Notes under the pieces: generated by a model
The model's input: only the letters and a program-made list of their open reading frames with translations
Databases searched by the model: none
Told to the model about the DNA's origin: nothing
Program-made: the position numbers and the translations under genes
NCBI GenBank assembly: GCA_002362575.1
Contig: DEUM01000005.1
Coordinates: forward strand, 1-64,000
Reading direction: 5' to 3'
Origin: Lachnoclostridium sp. UBA3262
Lineage (GTDB): Bacteria; Bacillota; Clostridia; Lachnospirales; Lachnospiraceae
DNA: 64,000 nucleotides
Shown here: in pieces, positions 8,661 to 17,012 of the stretch
How the letters are laid out: every line of letters begins with the position of its first letter
How positions within the stretch are numbered: the first letter of the stretch is position 1

Positions 8661-9914
8661 TTATTGTTCCAACACAAGGATACCCCGCTGAATCTTGTTT
8701 TGTAAAATCCTGCGTACCGATGTGTTAATTACCTTTTCATTTATTGCCCCGCTCTTTACTGCTCCAAGCAGTGCCTGATAACTCTCCTTAAAGTTTTTTG
8801 GGAGCAGTATCATATCACATCCTGCCTTCACTGCCTCTGTTGTCACAAATCCTGCCGTATACTTTTTCACAATCAGATTATCATTCAAAGGACAAGTCAT
8901 AATTACCCCGTCAAAGTCCAGTTCCTCCCGGAGCAGGCTTGTCACAATATCACCTGACATAAACGCCGGCACTGTTTTTACGGTAACTTTATTCACGGAT
9001 ACACTGCTGACCATGACACAATCCGCCCCCGCTTCGATTCCGGCAGCATATGTTTCAAAATTATTGTTTCTCAGTGTCATTAAACTGTCCTTATTCTCCA
9101 GTATTTCCTCTGTATATTCTCCCGGCACGTTGCCAATACCCGGAAAATATTTTAATGTGACTCCCAGTCCTCCCTCTCTCATGCCTTGAACCATATTCGC
9201 CAGCATATCGGAAACCTTATCCTTGTCATCTCCCAGACAACGTTTCGCATATTCCGGATTGCTTTCGTCTGCAATATCGGCAACCGGCGCTAAATTCAAG
9301 TTAATACCAAGCTTCGTCAGTTCCCCCGCAATCGTTTTGCCCGTTTGCTGTGCCTGTCCTCCTGTCATGTGCTGTCCCATCTCGCTCTGAGTCATGTACC
9401 CGGTACCATCTAATTCAGGCACAGATGCGGAAATGGAATGTTCTCCTCCGCCTTCTTCCTCTGTTGAAATATATAGTGCACTTCCGGAAACACTTTTTTG
9501 TAATTCCGACACAAGCTTTTTGGTCTGCTCTATCGTTCCGATATTATTTCTTGTAAGGTAAACCCCTCCGATATTGTAGTCGTGTAACTGCTTTTTCAGC
9601 TTTTTGCTGAGATAATATATATTCCCATCCTTGGTACGTGAGTCATCTAACTGTGACAGATGTATCATAAACATCTGTCCGATTTTTTCTTCCAACGTCA
9701 TTGTCTTTAACAAGTCCTCTGCCATCGAAAACGCTTCTCCTTCAGAGAACGCCGGCTGCTCTGACTCCACAGCTCCTTTTGACGCACTACTCTGTGTTGG
9801 CATGACCGTCTTTAAAGGCTCCTTCGTTGCCACCGGATTTTCCCCACCGCCTTTGCAGGCGCAAAGCCCTATGCTGAATAACACAATAAAGGCAACCAGT
9901 ATAAACCGTTTCAT
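8661..9914 (-). CDS. Lipoprotein with degenerate GH3 (NagZ-like) domain
   Basis: The 417-residue protein has a lipoprotein signal peptide with lipobox LCAC (Cys at about residue 20) and a GH3 N-terminal TIM-barrel domain of the beta-N-acetylhexosaminidase (NagZ) type from about residue 75 to the end. Fold markers are present: KIGQMFMIHL, LGINLNLAPVADI and KYFPGIGN. However, the catalytic sites are altered. NagZ normally has KHFPGHGDT followed by DSH, and a nucleophile Asp in SDDL; here these read KYFPGIGNVPGE and MTCPLNDN, so the dyad His and the nucleophile appear to be missing. The DQEGGRV substrate motif is replaced by TEEEGGG. It may be a surface-bound carbohydrate-binding pseudoenzyme. 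A promoter with -10 at 10005-10010 precedes it. Confidence 0.85.
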   Translation of the reverse strand: MKRFILVAFIVLFSIGLCACKGGGENPVATKEPLKTVMPTQSSASKGAVESEQPAFSEGEAFSMAEDLLKTMTLEEKIGQMFMIHLSQLDDSRTKDGNIYYLSKKLKKQLHDYNIGGVYLTRNNIGTIEQTKKLVSELQKSVSGSALYISTEEEGGGEHSISASVPELDGTGYMTQSEMGQHMTGGQAQQTGKTIAGELTKLGINLNLAPVADIADESNPEYAKRCLGDDKDKVSDMLANMVQGMREGGLGVTLKYFPGIGNVPGEYTEEILENKDSLMTLRNNNFETYAAGIEAGADCVMVSSVSVNKVTVKTVPAFMSGDIVTSLLREELDFDGVIMTCPLNDNLIVKKYTAGFVTTEAVKAGCDMILLPKNFKESYQALLGAVKSGAINEKVINTSVRRILQNKIQRGILVLEQ

Positions 9915-10004
9915 AAGTTTTCTATATCCCTCTCCTGATATTTTTCATATGATACACTGCACTCTCGCCAAATGCTTCGCGCTTGGCTCGATGTGTTCGC
10001 GTAT

Positions 10005-10033
10005 ATTATACTATATTATTTCCCGACATACAA
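10005..10033 (-). promoter_or_regulatory. Sigma-A-type promoter of the GH3-like lipoprotein gene
   Basis: On the minus strand TTGTAT, 17 nt and a perfect TATAAT form a vegetative promoter about 90 bp before the lipoprotein start. Confidence 0.55.
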
Positions 10034-10128
10034 ATAAAATATTTTGCATTTTTTTTGCTGGTTTTGTGTAAATCGCCCAAGCCGACCTGCATAGGATAAC
10101 AGTGTAAATGAAAATAGGAGGCAAGACT

Positions 10129-10374
10129 ATGAGTGATTTATCAGCAACACAGTGTGGAGGAGGCTGCTCCTGCAATGAAGGAAACGGCTTTTCTTCCTGC
10201 TGGATTATCATCATCCTTTTGCTCTGCTGCTGCAATGGCGGCGGTAGCGGCTTCGGCGGATGCGGCGGCGGAAGTGACTGCAGTTGCATTATCTGGATTC
10301 TGTTAATTCTTAGCTGCTGCGGCGGTGGATGCGGCGGAAGCGGTTTTGGCGGTTTCGGTGGCTGTGGCTGCTAA
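10129..10374 (+). CDS. Cys/Gly-rich small protein ('chorion-class high-cysteine' type)
   Basis: This 81-residue protein consists of alternating Gly/Cys-rich stretches (CGGGCSCN, CGGGSDCSC, CCGGGCGGSGFGG) and two short hydrophobic segments (SCWIIIILLLCCC and CIIWILLILSCC). It resembles a Clostridial family that databases often label chorion-class high-cysteine protein. An upstream in-frame ATG at 10108 exists, but AGGAGG sits 6-7 nt before the ATG at 10129, which decides the start. A terminator follows. CATAGGATA at 10090-10098 fits the CATAnnnTA -10 of sigma-K, hinting at a spore-layer role; that is inference. Function is unknown. Confidence 0.75.
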   Translation: MSDLSATQCGGGCSCNEGNGFSSCWIIIILLLCCCNGGGSGFGGCGGGSDCSCIIWILLILSCCGGGCGGSGFGGFGGCGC

Positions 10375-10405
10375 TACTGCTCTGCTTAGAAGAACTTTCT
10401 AGCAA

Positions 10406-10437
10406 AAAAGGGCTGTCAAATCGCTGACAGCCCTTTT
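10406..10437. terminator. Bidirectional terminator
   Basis: AAAAGGGCTGTCA and TGACAGCCCTTTT form a perfect 13-bp stem with a 6-nt loop. T-runs follow on the plus strand and A-runs precede, so it can end both the Cys-rich gene and the minus-strand gene at 10455. Confidence 0.9.
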
Positions 10438-10454
10438 CTTTTTTTGTTCAAAAA

Positions 10455-10598
10455 CTACTCTGGCACTCTTTCCCTGCCAAAATACTTTTCCTTGTCCTCC
10501 TCAGACAAACACTGATAACATTCAATATCAATTTCATAAATAGTCGTATCATCTATTACCAGTCGGGTATTCGAATCACATTGTTCCTCTTTTTCCAT
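10455..10598 (-). CDS. Small hypothetical protein downstream of aroC
   Basis: This is a 47-residue acidic protein (RLVIDDTTIYEIDIECYQC in its core) with two Cys residues and a charged tail. The frame is open to a TTG at 10643, but the ATG at 10598 has AAAGGT about 11 nt upstream and gives a more normal start. It follows aroC closely and ends just before a strong terminator, so it is the last gene of that transcript. I do not recognise the family. Confidence 0.55.
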   Translation of the reverse strand: MEKEEQCDSNTRLVIDDTTIYEIDIECYQCLSEEDKEKYFGRERVPE

Positions 10599-10649
10599 TT
10601 TAACACTGACCTTTTTTAAATTCTTTACTGCATTATATGACAAAATTCG

Positions 10650-11753
10650 TCAAAAGCCATAAAATTCTTGAATTTTATCCATACGGGAGGACATCCCGAC
10701 AAACATTCTATCAACAATCGTCAATGCCGCCATAGCCTCCACAACGACAACCGCTCTCGGCATGATAACAGGATCATGCCTTCCCTTTATCTGAACTGCA
10801 ATCTCCTCCCCCTGCTTATTTACTGTCTTCTGTGTACGAAAAATAGACGGGGTTGGCTTAACTGCCACACGAATTACAATATCGTCACCATCGCTGATTC
10901 CTCCCAAAATTCCCCCGGCAAAATTCGTCTTCTTTTTCACGCTCCCGTCTGCCGCCATGTAAAATTCGTCATTATTTTCAGAGCCGGATTTGGAAGCAAC
11001 CGAGAATCCAGCACCAATCTCGACACCTTTTACTGCCCCGATAGAAAATATATTTCCGGCAAGAAGGGCATCCAGCTTACCAAATACAGGTTCTCCTACT
11101 CCGGCAGGCATACCGCATACTACACATTCTATCATTCCACCGACAGAATCGTGTTCCTTCATTTTCTCTGCCAAATAATCCTCCGCTTCCACCGACCTTT
11201 CCAAATCCGGCATCCGAAGGGGACTTTTTTCAATATTCTCCGGTCTCATATGACCATCCCGGCAGACACATGGGCCAATCTGTTTCACGTAAGTCACAAT
11301 ATGTATGCCCATCTGTTCCAGAATCTTTGCAGCAATCGCTCCTGCTGCCACACGACCTATCGTCTCCCTTCCAGAAGAACGCCCGCCACCCCGGTAATCA
11401 CGGAAGCCATACTTAGCGTCGAAGGTATAGTCTGCATGCCCCGGTCTGTAGAACCCGGCAATCTCCGAATAATCTTTTGATTTCTGGGAAGTGTTCAGCA
11501 CCATCATGGAAATTGGCGTACCTGTCGTCATTCCCTCAAATACCCCGGACATTATCGTGACCTTATCTCCTTCCCTGCGGGGCGTAGCGTACTTTGTCTC
11601 TCCCGGCTTGCGGCGGTCAAGATAATCCTGTATATCCTCCTCACAAAGAGATATGCCGGCAGGACATCCATCTACTACGACGCCAAGCCCGGCTCCGTGT
11701 GATTCTCCCCATGTCGACACCCGGAATATCTCACCCAGTATGGAACCAGCCAT
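10650..11753 (-). CDS. aroC: Chorismate synthase
   Basis: AroC (367 aa) converts EPSP to chorismate using reduced FMN, the last shared step of aromatic amino acid synthesis. Signatures are STWGESHGAGLG near the N-terminus, RPGHADYTFDAKYG and DYRGGGRSSGRETIGRVAAG in the middle, and RHDPVIMPRAVVV near the C-terminus. A TTG further upstream (11771) is open, but AGGAAG lies about 9 nt before the ATG at 11753 and the family starts this way. It is divergent from the cheX-like gene and not clustered with other aro genes here. Confidence 0.97.
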   Translation of the reverse strand: MAGSILGEIFRVSTWGESHGAGLGVVVDGCPAGISLCEEDIQDYLDRRKPGETKYATPRREGDKVTIMSGVFEGMTTGTPISMMVLNTSQKSKDYSEIAGFYRPGHADYTFDAKYGFRDYRGGGRSSGRETIGRVAAGAIAAKILEQMGIHIVTYVKQIGPCVCRDGHMRPENIEKSPLRMPDLERSVEAEDYLAEKMKEHDSVGGMIECVVCGMPAGVGEPVFGKLDALLAGNIFSIGAVKGVEIGAGFSVASKSGSENNDEFYMAADGSVKKKTNFAGGILGGISDGDDIVIRVAVKPTPSIFRTQKTVNKQGEEIAVQIKGRHDPVIMPRAVVVVEAMAALTIVDRMFVGMSSRMDKIQEFYGF

Positions 11754-11777
11754 TTTTCCACTTCCTTTCAAAATTGC

Positions 11778-11806
11778 TTTGCTTTTTCTTCGTTCTATTG
11801 TATAAT
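11778..11806 (+). promoter_or_regulatory. Candidate promoter of the cheX-cheY operon
   Basis: TTTGCT, 17 nt and a perfect TATAAT at 11801-11806 lie 30 bp before the start codon, with GAAAGGAG as ribosome site. The -35 is poor and no motility sigma factor (sigma-D) signature is seen. Confidence 0.5.
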
Positions 11807-11835
11807 AAATTTAACACAAATGAAAGGAGATTTTT

Positions 11836-12711
11836 ATGTTTAGTCAATTTTTCGGTAATTATTTATTAGAAAACAAAAAAATTACCGCTGAGCAATTTTC
11901 TTCCTGTATGAAATATATCATGACCAATCGTGTTAAACTAGGTCTGATTGCTGAGAATGAGGGGCTTCTCACAGGAAAGCAGGCAACCGAACTGAATCAG
12001 CTGCAAATGCAGACAGACAAACGTTTCGGTGATTTAGCGGTAGAAAAGGGATATTTGACAGAATCCGATGTTTCATATTTACTTGGGCTTCAGGGGAACC
12101 CATACCTGATTTTTATTCAGGCACTCGAAGAAAATGGATATTTGTCCCGTACAGAGATTGAGGGGTGTCTCACTTCCTTCCAAAAGGATTACGGTTATTC
12201 AAATACTGTTATGGCAGCCATCCGTGACGGCAATATTGAGCAGATGCTTCCCGCCTTTGTAGAAGCCGAAGACACACGCTATCGGGATTTAATCGGTCTG
12301 ACTCTGCGAAACATTGTTCGCTTTGTCAGCTCTTATATCCGTATTGAGAAAGGTTCTTTTGTTACTTCCCTCCCCGCAAAATATGCCGCCCTTCAGCACA
12401 CACACGGTGATACTGACGGGTTCCTCGGTTTTAGTTGCGACAACGAAGATATACTTGTTATTGCGGATGGATATGCAAAGGAAACTTTTGACACAGTGGA
12501 TGAGGATGCCTTGGATTCTGTATGTGAGTTTACAAACTGCGTAAATGGTCTGTACGCTGCTGAGCTTAGTTACCGCGACATAAACATTGATATGCTCCCA
12601 CCGGAAATTCTTTTCGATACAACAATCAGCAATGACAACAAGTTTTTTGTACTTCCACTATATATCGAAGAAAAGAAAATTAACTTAGTCATTTATATTG
12701 ACAATAATTGA
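11836..12711 (+). CDS. CheX-like phosphatase with MshEN-like N-terminal repeats
   Basis: The 291-residue protein has two parts. The C-terminal half (about 150-291) resembles CheX/CheC-class CheY-P phosphatases and contains the E-x-x-N catalytic motif as EFTN at residues 231-234, followed by FFVLPLYIEEKKINLVIYI, a typical CheX end. The N-terminal 120 residues consist of about four 27-30-residue units of the pattern (F/L)G..L.E...IT...., such as RFGDLAVEKGYLTESDV, resembling MshEN modules that in other proteins bind cyclic-di-GMP. It lies 18 bp before a CheY gene, whose product is the likely substrate. Ligand binding is inference only. Confidence 0.75.
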   Translation: MFSQFFGNYLLENKKITAEQFSSCMKYIMTNRVKLGLIAENEGLLTGKQATELNQLQMQTDKRFGDLAVEKGYLTESDVSYLLGLQGNPYLIFIQALEENGYLSRTEIEGCLTSFQKDYGYSNTVMAAIRDGNIEQMLPAFVEAEDTRYRDLIGLTLRNIVRFVSSYIRIEKGSFVTSLPAKYAALQHTHGDTDGFLGFSCDNEDILVIADGYAKETFDTVDEDALDSVCEFTNCVNGLYAAELSYRDINIDMLPPEILFDTTISNDNKFFVLPLYIEEKKINLVIYIDNN

Positions 12712-12729
12712 AATTAAGGAGGAATAACC

Positions 12730-13089
12730 ATGGCAAAGATTTTAATCGTTGATGATTCCCGAACTTCCCGCCGTATACTAAAGAATATTCTGATAGAAAA
12801 TGGGCACGAAATTGTCGGAGAAGCAGAAAACGGACAAATTGGTTATGAGAAATTTATTGAGTTGGAGCCGGATATTGTGACACTTGACATTACTATGCCA
12901 GTTCTTGACGGACTAGGCTCTTTGGAAAAAATTATGACGCTGAATAAAGATGCCAAGGTCATTATGGTTACCGCTGCCGGTCAGAAAACTAAAATGATGG
13001 AGGCAATTAAACATGGTGCTACCGAATTTATCCAAAAACCATTCGAGCCGGAGCAGATTTTGAACGTTATCAATAATTTATCCAAGTAA
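12730..13089 (+). CDS. cheY: CheY-like single-domain response regulator
   Basis: This 119-residue receiver domain has all the phosphorylation-site residues: acidic pair Asp8-Asp9, phospho-acceptor Asp53 (VTLDITMP), Thr81 in VTAAG and Lys103 in QKPFEP. There is no output domain, so it should act by protein contact, most likely at the flagellar switch. AAGGAGG precedes the ATG. It is coupled with the cheX-like gene, forming a regulator/phosphatase pair outside any main chemotaxis operon. The cognate kinase is not in the window. Confidence 0.9.
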   Translation: MAKILIVDDSRTSRRILKNILIENGHEIVGEAENGQIGYEKFIELEPDIVTLDITMPVLDGLGSLEKIMTLNKDAKVIMVTAAGQKTKMMEAIKHGATEFIQKPFEPEQILNVINNLSK

Positions 13090-13138
13090 TAATGTCCGCG
13101 CCAGAGTACACTGAGAACCACGGACTAATTTACAAAAG

Positions 13139-13181
13139 CAAAAAAGCTGCCAATTCCAAAACGGAATTGACAGCTTTTTTT
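13139..13181. terminator. Bidirectional terminator after cheY
   Basis: AAAAAGCTG(C)CAATTCC and GGAATTG(A)CAGCTTTTT form a long stem with one mismatch and an AAAAC loop, followed by T-runs in both reading directions. It separates cheY from the converging membrane-protein gene. Confidence 0.9.
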
Positions 13182-13222
13182 ATGTTTCTGAGTTTTTTTC
13201 GTCTCACCGTCTGTCTTTCTCT

Positions 13223-14011
13223 TTATTTCCTCTGCTTTCCAATCGGTATCTCCCCGGTTTTCAGCCACCCCACTGTCAGCCATACACTTCCCGCCGCCAA
13301 TAGTGACAGCATGATATAGAGAACCACGCGCGAAGCGATATTCGGAAGATACTCCTGAATCAGCGCATTTGACAGACTGATAAAAAACTGCACAAGAATC
13401 GGCGTTCCCCATGCGGCAATCTTATTTCCTTCCAAATAAAAATATCCAAGAAGCAGTGCAATCCCCATATAAATCAACAGAAAGAGAATACACCGGAACG
13501 CATCCAGATACAGCGTTGCAGCAGGGGTTCCCAGAATGGACTTCTTTATCTGCTCAGAACCGGCATATGTGCCTGCGTTAATCTGTATTGAATAATATAA
13601 ACTCATCGCATACGGTGCAATAATATTCCATGCTATATTACCAAGCCCAAAACCGATACCGATTGTCGCCGAACGATAAATGGAATGTTGTTTCTGGTTT
13701 GTCAAATACACTCCCCAGTACATACCGAGTGCGACAAAGATACCACAAACCAGCCCATAAACTGTGGCAGTTGCCACATAATTATTACCAATCAGTTTAG
13801 CAAGCCAGCTAATGTTTGTTATCATAACAATAACCATCAGATATATGAGCTGCTGCCACAAATAGCCAAGAAAACCATAACCGACAGCACCTGCCATACC
13901 TGTCTCAATTTTGCTGGAACGTTTATGAATACATACATAAGGAACTACTGCCGCCAGTATCGGAAGCAGAATTGCTAATACCATTCCTATCATCTGACCT
14001 GTTGAAACCAT
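13223..14011 (-). CDS. Polytopic membrane protein, distantly YhfC-like
   Basis: The 262-residue protein has about seven hydrophobic segments and a basic C-terminal tail. The opening MVSTGQMIGM and the central GIGFGLGN recall the YhfC family of putative membrane peptidases, but the Glu expected after the Gly-rich motif in that family is replaced (GFGLGNIAW), so peptidase activity is doubtful. The start is set by GGAGG five nt before the second in-frame ATG; the first ATG at 14023 overlaps that ribosome site. It lies 60 bp downstream of apgM. Function is unknown. Confidence 0.7.
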   Translation of the reverse strand: MVSTGQMIGMVLAILLPILAAVVPYVCIHKRSSKIETGMAGAVGYGFLGYLWQQLIYLMVIVMITNISWLAKLIGNNYVATATVYGLVCGIFVALGMYWGVYLTNQKQHSIYRSATIGIGFGLGNIAWNIIAPYAMSLYYSIQINAGTYAGSEQIKKSILGTPAATLYLDAFRCILFLLIYMGIALLLGYFYLEGNKIAAWGTPILVQFFISLSNALIQEYLPNIASRVVLYIMLSLLAAGSVWLTVGWLKTGEIPIGKQRK

Positions 14012-14071
14012 CTCATCCTCCATTCTGAAACACTAGCTGGATAATGCCTGTATTTTCAGTTATCTTTTCAG

Positions 14072-15274
14072 TCATTCTCCCAAAAAAATATTCATCAGCT
14101 TATATCCATCTTCCAGATAGCTGCCACTTGCTTTTGCTTCTTTTTCGTTATAATGCCAATCATGGTCGGATACCTTCGTGCTGTCATACAGCATATATGG
14201 TATCGGCTCGCTCGAATGTGTCCTCGTACAAATTGGCGTCGGATGGTCCGGAAGCACAATCAAACGGTAGTCCTCACCTGAAGCATCCATTTTTTCAATA
14301 ACACGCGATAATATTCTCGCATCTATATTTTCAATTGCCTTAATCTTTCTTTCCACACTGCCCTGATGTCCCATCTCATCCGGGGCTTCAATGTGAACAT
14401 AGGCAAAATCAAAGCCATCCTCTAACAGTGCTTTTATGGCAGCGTCTGCTTTCCCCTCGTAATTTGTTTCCAGCGTTCCGTCTGCTCCGTCTACAACAAT
14501 ATTTGTCATATCCGCGCCTACAGCAATTCCTTTCAGCAAATCAACTGCTGAAATCATCACGCCTTTTTTCCCAAATTTCCCTTCGAAGGAATCCAGAACC
14601 GGCTTTGTTCCGGCGCCCCAGAACCAGAGAGAATTTGCTTTGTTGAGTCCCTTCTTCGCACGCTCCTCATTGATTGGATGATGATTCAAAATATCATAGC
14701 TCTTTTTCATCATCTCATGTAACATCCTGTCCTCCGGCAGATAATCACCGATACACTTACCAAGAATATCATGAGGAGGCGTCATTTCTGTAACTTGTCC
14801 GTTCTTCCAAATCATACAGTGGCGGTAGCTTGTGCCAAGCCAGAACTGATAAATATCATTTTCCAGCTCCTTTTTCACGGCATCCAAAAGGACTCCTGCA
14901 TCCTCTGTGGAAATCTCTCCACTGCTGTGGTCTATTATCGTGCGCTCCTCATAGGAGTCTTCGTCCTCCGACAACGTTACAATATTACAACGGATGGCAA
15001 TATCTGAATCCTCCATCGGCGCGCCAATACTTAACGCCTCCAACGGCGAACGTCCTGTATAATATTTTTCCGGATTATATCCTAATACGGCAAGGTTTGC
15101 TGTATCACTTCCCGGCTTCATACCGTCCGGAATCGTTTTTGCCATACCGATTGCCGACTTTAACGCCAGCTTATCCATATTTGGTGTTTTTGCATATTCC
15201 AAGGGAGTCTTATTCCCTAATTCTGCAATCGGCTCATCTGCCATACCATCACATAATATCAACACATACTTCAT
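14072..15274 (-). CDS. apgM: Cofactor-independent phosphoglycerate mutase, archaeal type
   Basis: The 400-residue enzyme belongs to the ApgM branch of the alkaline-phosphatase superfamily and interconverts 3- and 2-phosphoglycerate. Metal-site motifs are visible: LILCDGMAD at the N-terminus, MKPGSDTANLAVLGY with the Ser, VHIEAPDEMGHQG, VLPDHPTPICTRTHS at the C-terminus. Length matches the family. It is 30 bp downstream of hom. Some relatives are annotated as phosphonopyruvate decarboxylase-related or homoserine kinase-type ThrB2; the adjacency to homoserine dehydrogenase makes an ApgM-like homoserine kinase role a real alternative. Confidence 0.85.
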   Translation of the reverse strand: MKYVLILCDGMADEPIAELGNKTPLEYAKTPNMDKLALKSAIGMAKTIPDGMKPGSDTANLAVLGYNPEKYYTGRSPLEALSIGAPMEDSDIAIRCNIVTLSEDEDSYEERTIIDHSSGEISTEDAGVLLDAVKKELENDIYQFWLGTSYRHCMIWKNGQVTEMTPPHDILGKCIGDYLPEDRMLHEMMKKSYDILNHHPINEERAKKGLNKANSLWFWGAGTKPVLDSFEGKFGKKGVMISAVDLLKGIAVGADMTNIVVDGADGTLETNYEGKADAAIKALLEDGFDFAYVHIEAPDEMGHQGSVERKIKAIENIDARILSRVIEKMDASGEDYRLIVLPDHPTPICTRTHSSEPIPYMLYDSTKVSDHDWHYNEKEAKASGSYLEDGYKLMNIFLGE

Positions 15275-15304
15275 AGTACGCCCGCCTCCATTTTCTATCG
15301 AACA

Positions 15305-16510
15305 CTAAAATCCTACCCGGATGCGCGTTATGAAACTATCGAATCCAGCTATTTTTTCATTAAAATCTTTTTCCTTCATCTTTTCCGTAATAAATCCGAA
15401 CTCATCGGAGATTCCACCGTCAATCGGCTCTATTTCGCCAAACTCTGCCTCCGCTTTTCCTTTTTCAGAAGCGCCAATACGGACAAAGAAACGGTTCTCC
15501 ATTTCATCCATAGGAGCAACCTCCTGCTTTTCATCCTCCCAAATCGTCATGACATTTACATTCATATGCTTCACAGCATCTACTACGTCCGACACGACAG
15601 CGCTTGCTGTTGCTTCCTTTCCAGCGCCCTTGCCATAAAACATAACATCGCCCAGCATATTGCCGGTCACACAAATCGCATTGAAAACATCATCCACACT
15701 AAAAAGCGGATTATCATTCTTAATCATCTGCGGCGCTACCATTGCATACAACTTGCCGCCAACCTTTTTACTGGAGCCAAAAATTTTAATCGCAGCACCG
15801 ATAGCCTTTGCATACCGGAAATCCTCCGCTGTAATTTTCGTAATTCCCTCCGTGTAAATGTCTTCGTAATCTACCTGCTGCCCATAAGCAAGGGAAGTGA
15901 GAATGGCAATTTTCCGGCAGGCATCGTAGCCCTCCACATCGGCTGTCGGATCTTTCTCAGCATAACCCAGTTCCTGTGCTTCCTTTAACACATCTGCAAA
16001 ATCAGAACCTTCCTTTGCCATTTTCGTCAATATATAATTTGTCGTTCCATTTAAAATACCGTTAATCTGCTCAATTTTATCTGCCGTCAGACTCTGGTTC
16101 AACGGACGGATAACGGGAATACCGCCGCCGACACTCGCCTCAAATAAAAAGTTTACCTTTTTACTTTTGGCAATATGTACAAGCTCCGCACCATAAGCCG
16201 CCACCAGTTCTTTGTTCGATGTACAGACACTCTTGCCAGACTGCAGGGCTGTTTTTACAAACTCATACGCCGGTTTTGTCCCTCCCATCGTTTCAACAAC
16301 AATCGAGATTTCCGGATCCTCAGCAATAATGCTGTAATCATGTACTACCTTACTCTGCACCGGATCTCCCGGAAAATCCCTCAAATCCAGCACGTATTTC
16401 ACTTCTACTTCCTGTCCGGCGCGCTTGGCGATTACTTTCGCATTTGTATTCAGCACTTCCACAACGCCTGAGCCTACTGTTCCATAACCTAATACTGCTA
16501 TCTTAATCAT
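15305..16510 (-). CDS. hom: Homoserine dehydrogenase
   Basis: Hom (401 aa) reduces aspartate semialdehyde to homoserine for threonine and methionine synthesis. The Rossmann motif AVLGYGTVGSGV is at the N-terminus, and ILNGTTNYILTKM with AQELGYAEKDPTADVEGYDACRK split across the catalytic region is diagnostic. The C-terminal 80 residues form a short ACT-like part (FFVRIGASEKGKAEAEFGEI), somewhat shorter than the Bacillus enzyme. The start overlaps the end of cheW by 8 bp, indicating translational coupling. Confidence 0.95.
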   Translation of the reverse strand: MIKIAVLGYGTVGSGVVEVLNTNAKVIAKRAGQEVEVKYVLDLRDFPGDPVQSKVVHDYSIIAEDPEISIVVETMGGTKPAYEFVKTALQSGKSVCTSNKELVAAYGAELVHIAKSKKVNFLFEASVGGGIPVIRPLNQSLTADKIEQINGILNGTTNYILTKMAKEGSDFADVLKEAQELGYAEKDPTADVEGYDACRKIAILTSLAYGQQVDYEDIYTEGITKITAEDFRYAKAIGAAIKIFGSSKKVGGKLYAMVAPQMIKNDNPLFSVDDVFNAICVTGNMLGDVMFYGKGAGKEATASAVVSDVVDAVKHMNVNVMTIWEDEKQEVAPMDEMENRFFVRIGASEKGKAEAEFGEIEPIDGGISDEFGFITEKMKEKDFNEKIAGFDSFITRIRVGF

Positions 16511-16985
16511 TTTCTTCCTTTCCTTCCGACATAAAATTATCCGTTGCCTTATCCACGTTCTCCCAATCTTCCCTGCGCAGGAGATTTTCTGGATTTATTA
16601 CTATGACAAGATGGGTTTCGTCTTTTACAACAAAATCTGCATACCTTGTTTCTTTGGTCTGCATAATAGGTGGAAACTGCTGGACACTGTCCTCATCCGC
16701 CTTTAGAATTTTAGAAATTCCGTCCGCTACACATGCCAGCTTGCCGTGTGAGGTAAGGAAAATAAGATACTTCGTATCCTCCGTTACCGGGACGGGCGGA
16801 AGGACAAGCTGTTTCTTAATATTCAGTACCGGAATGACTTCCTCCCGAATCATCACAATTCCCTGCAGACACTCCGGCATCTCTGCCGCCTGCGTCATAT
16901 CGACATAATTTTCTATGCCCTGCATCTTGTCAACCTCAACCCCATATTCCTTTCCGCTCAGAAAAAATGTAACAATTTCTTTCAT
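16503..16985 (-). CDS. cheW: CheW-like chemotaxis coupling protein
   Basis: This 160-residue CheW-domain protein would link chemoreceptors to the CheA kinase. The domain runs from FFLSGKEYGVEVDKMQGI through QGIVMIREEVIPVLNIKKQL to HLVIVINPENLL. A C-terminal tail of about 20 charged residues follows. It is not in a chemotaxis operon: it lies between prfB and hom and overlaps hom by 8 bp. It may be an accessory CheW. Confidence 0.88.
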   Translation of the reverse strand: MKEIVTFFLSGKEYGVEVDKMQGIENYVDMTQAAEMPECLQGIVMIREEVIPVLNIKKQLVLPPVPVTEDTKYLIFLTSHGKLACVADGISKILKADEDSVQQFPPIMQTKETRYADFVVKDETHLVIVINPENLLRREDWENVDKATDNFMSEGKEEND

Positions 16986-17012
16986 ATACTCTAATCTCCA
17001 TTCCTTTGACGC

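Noticed and set aside
10011..10289. Pro-rich 92-residue minus-strand frame
   Set aside because: It is the antisense of the Cys/Gly-rich gene, which has the ribosome site and terminator.
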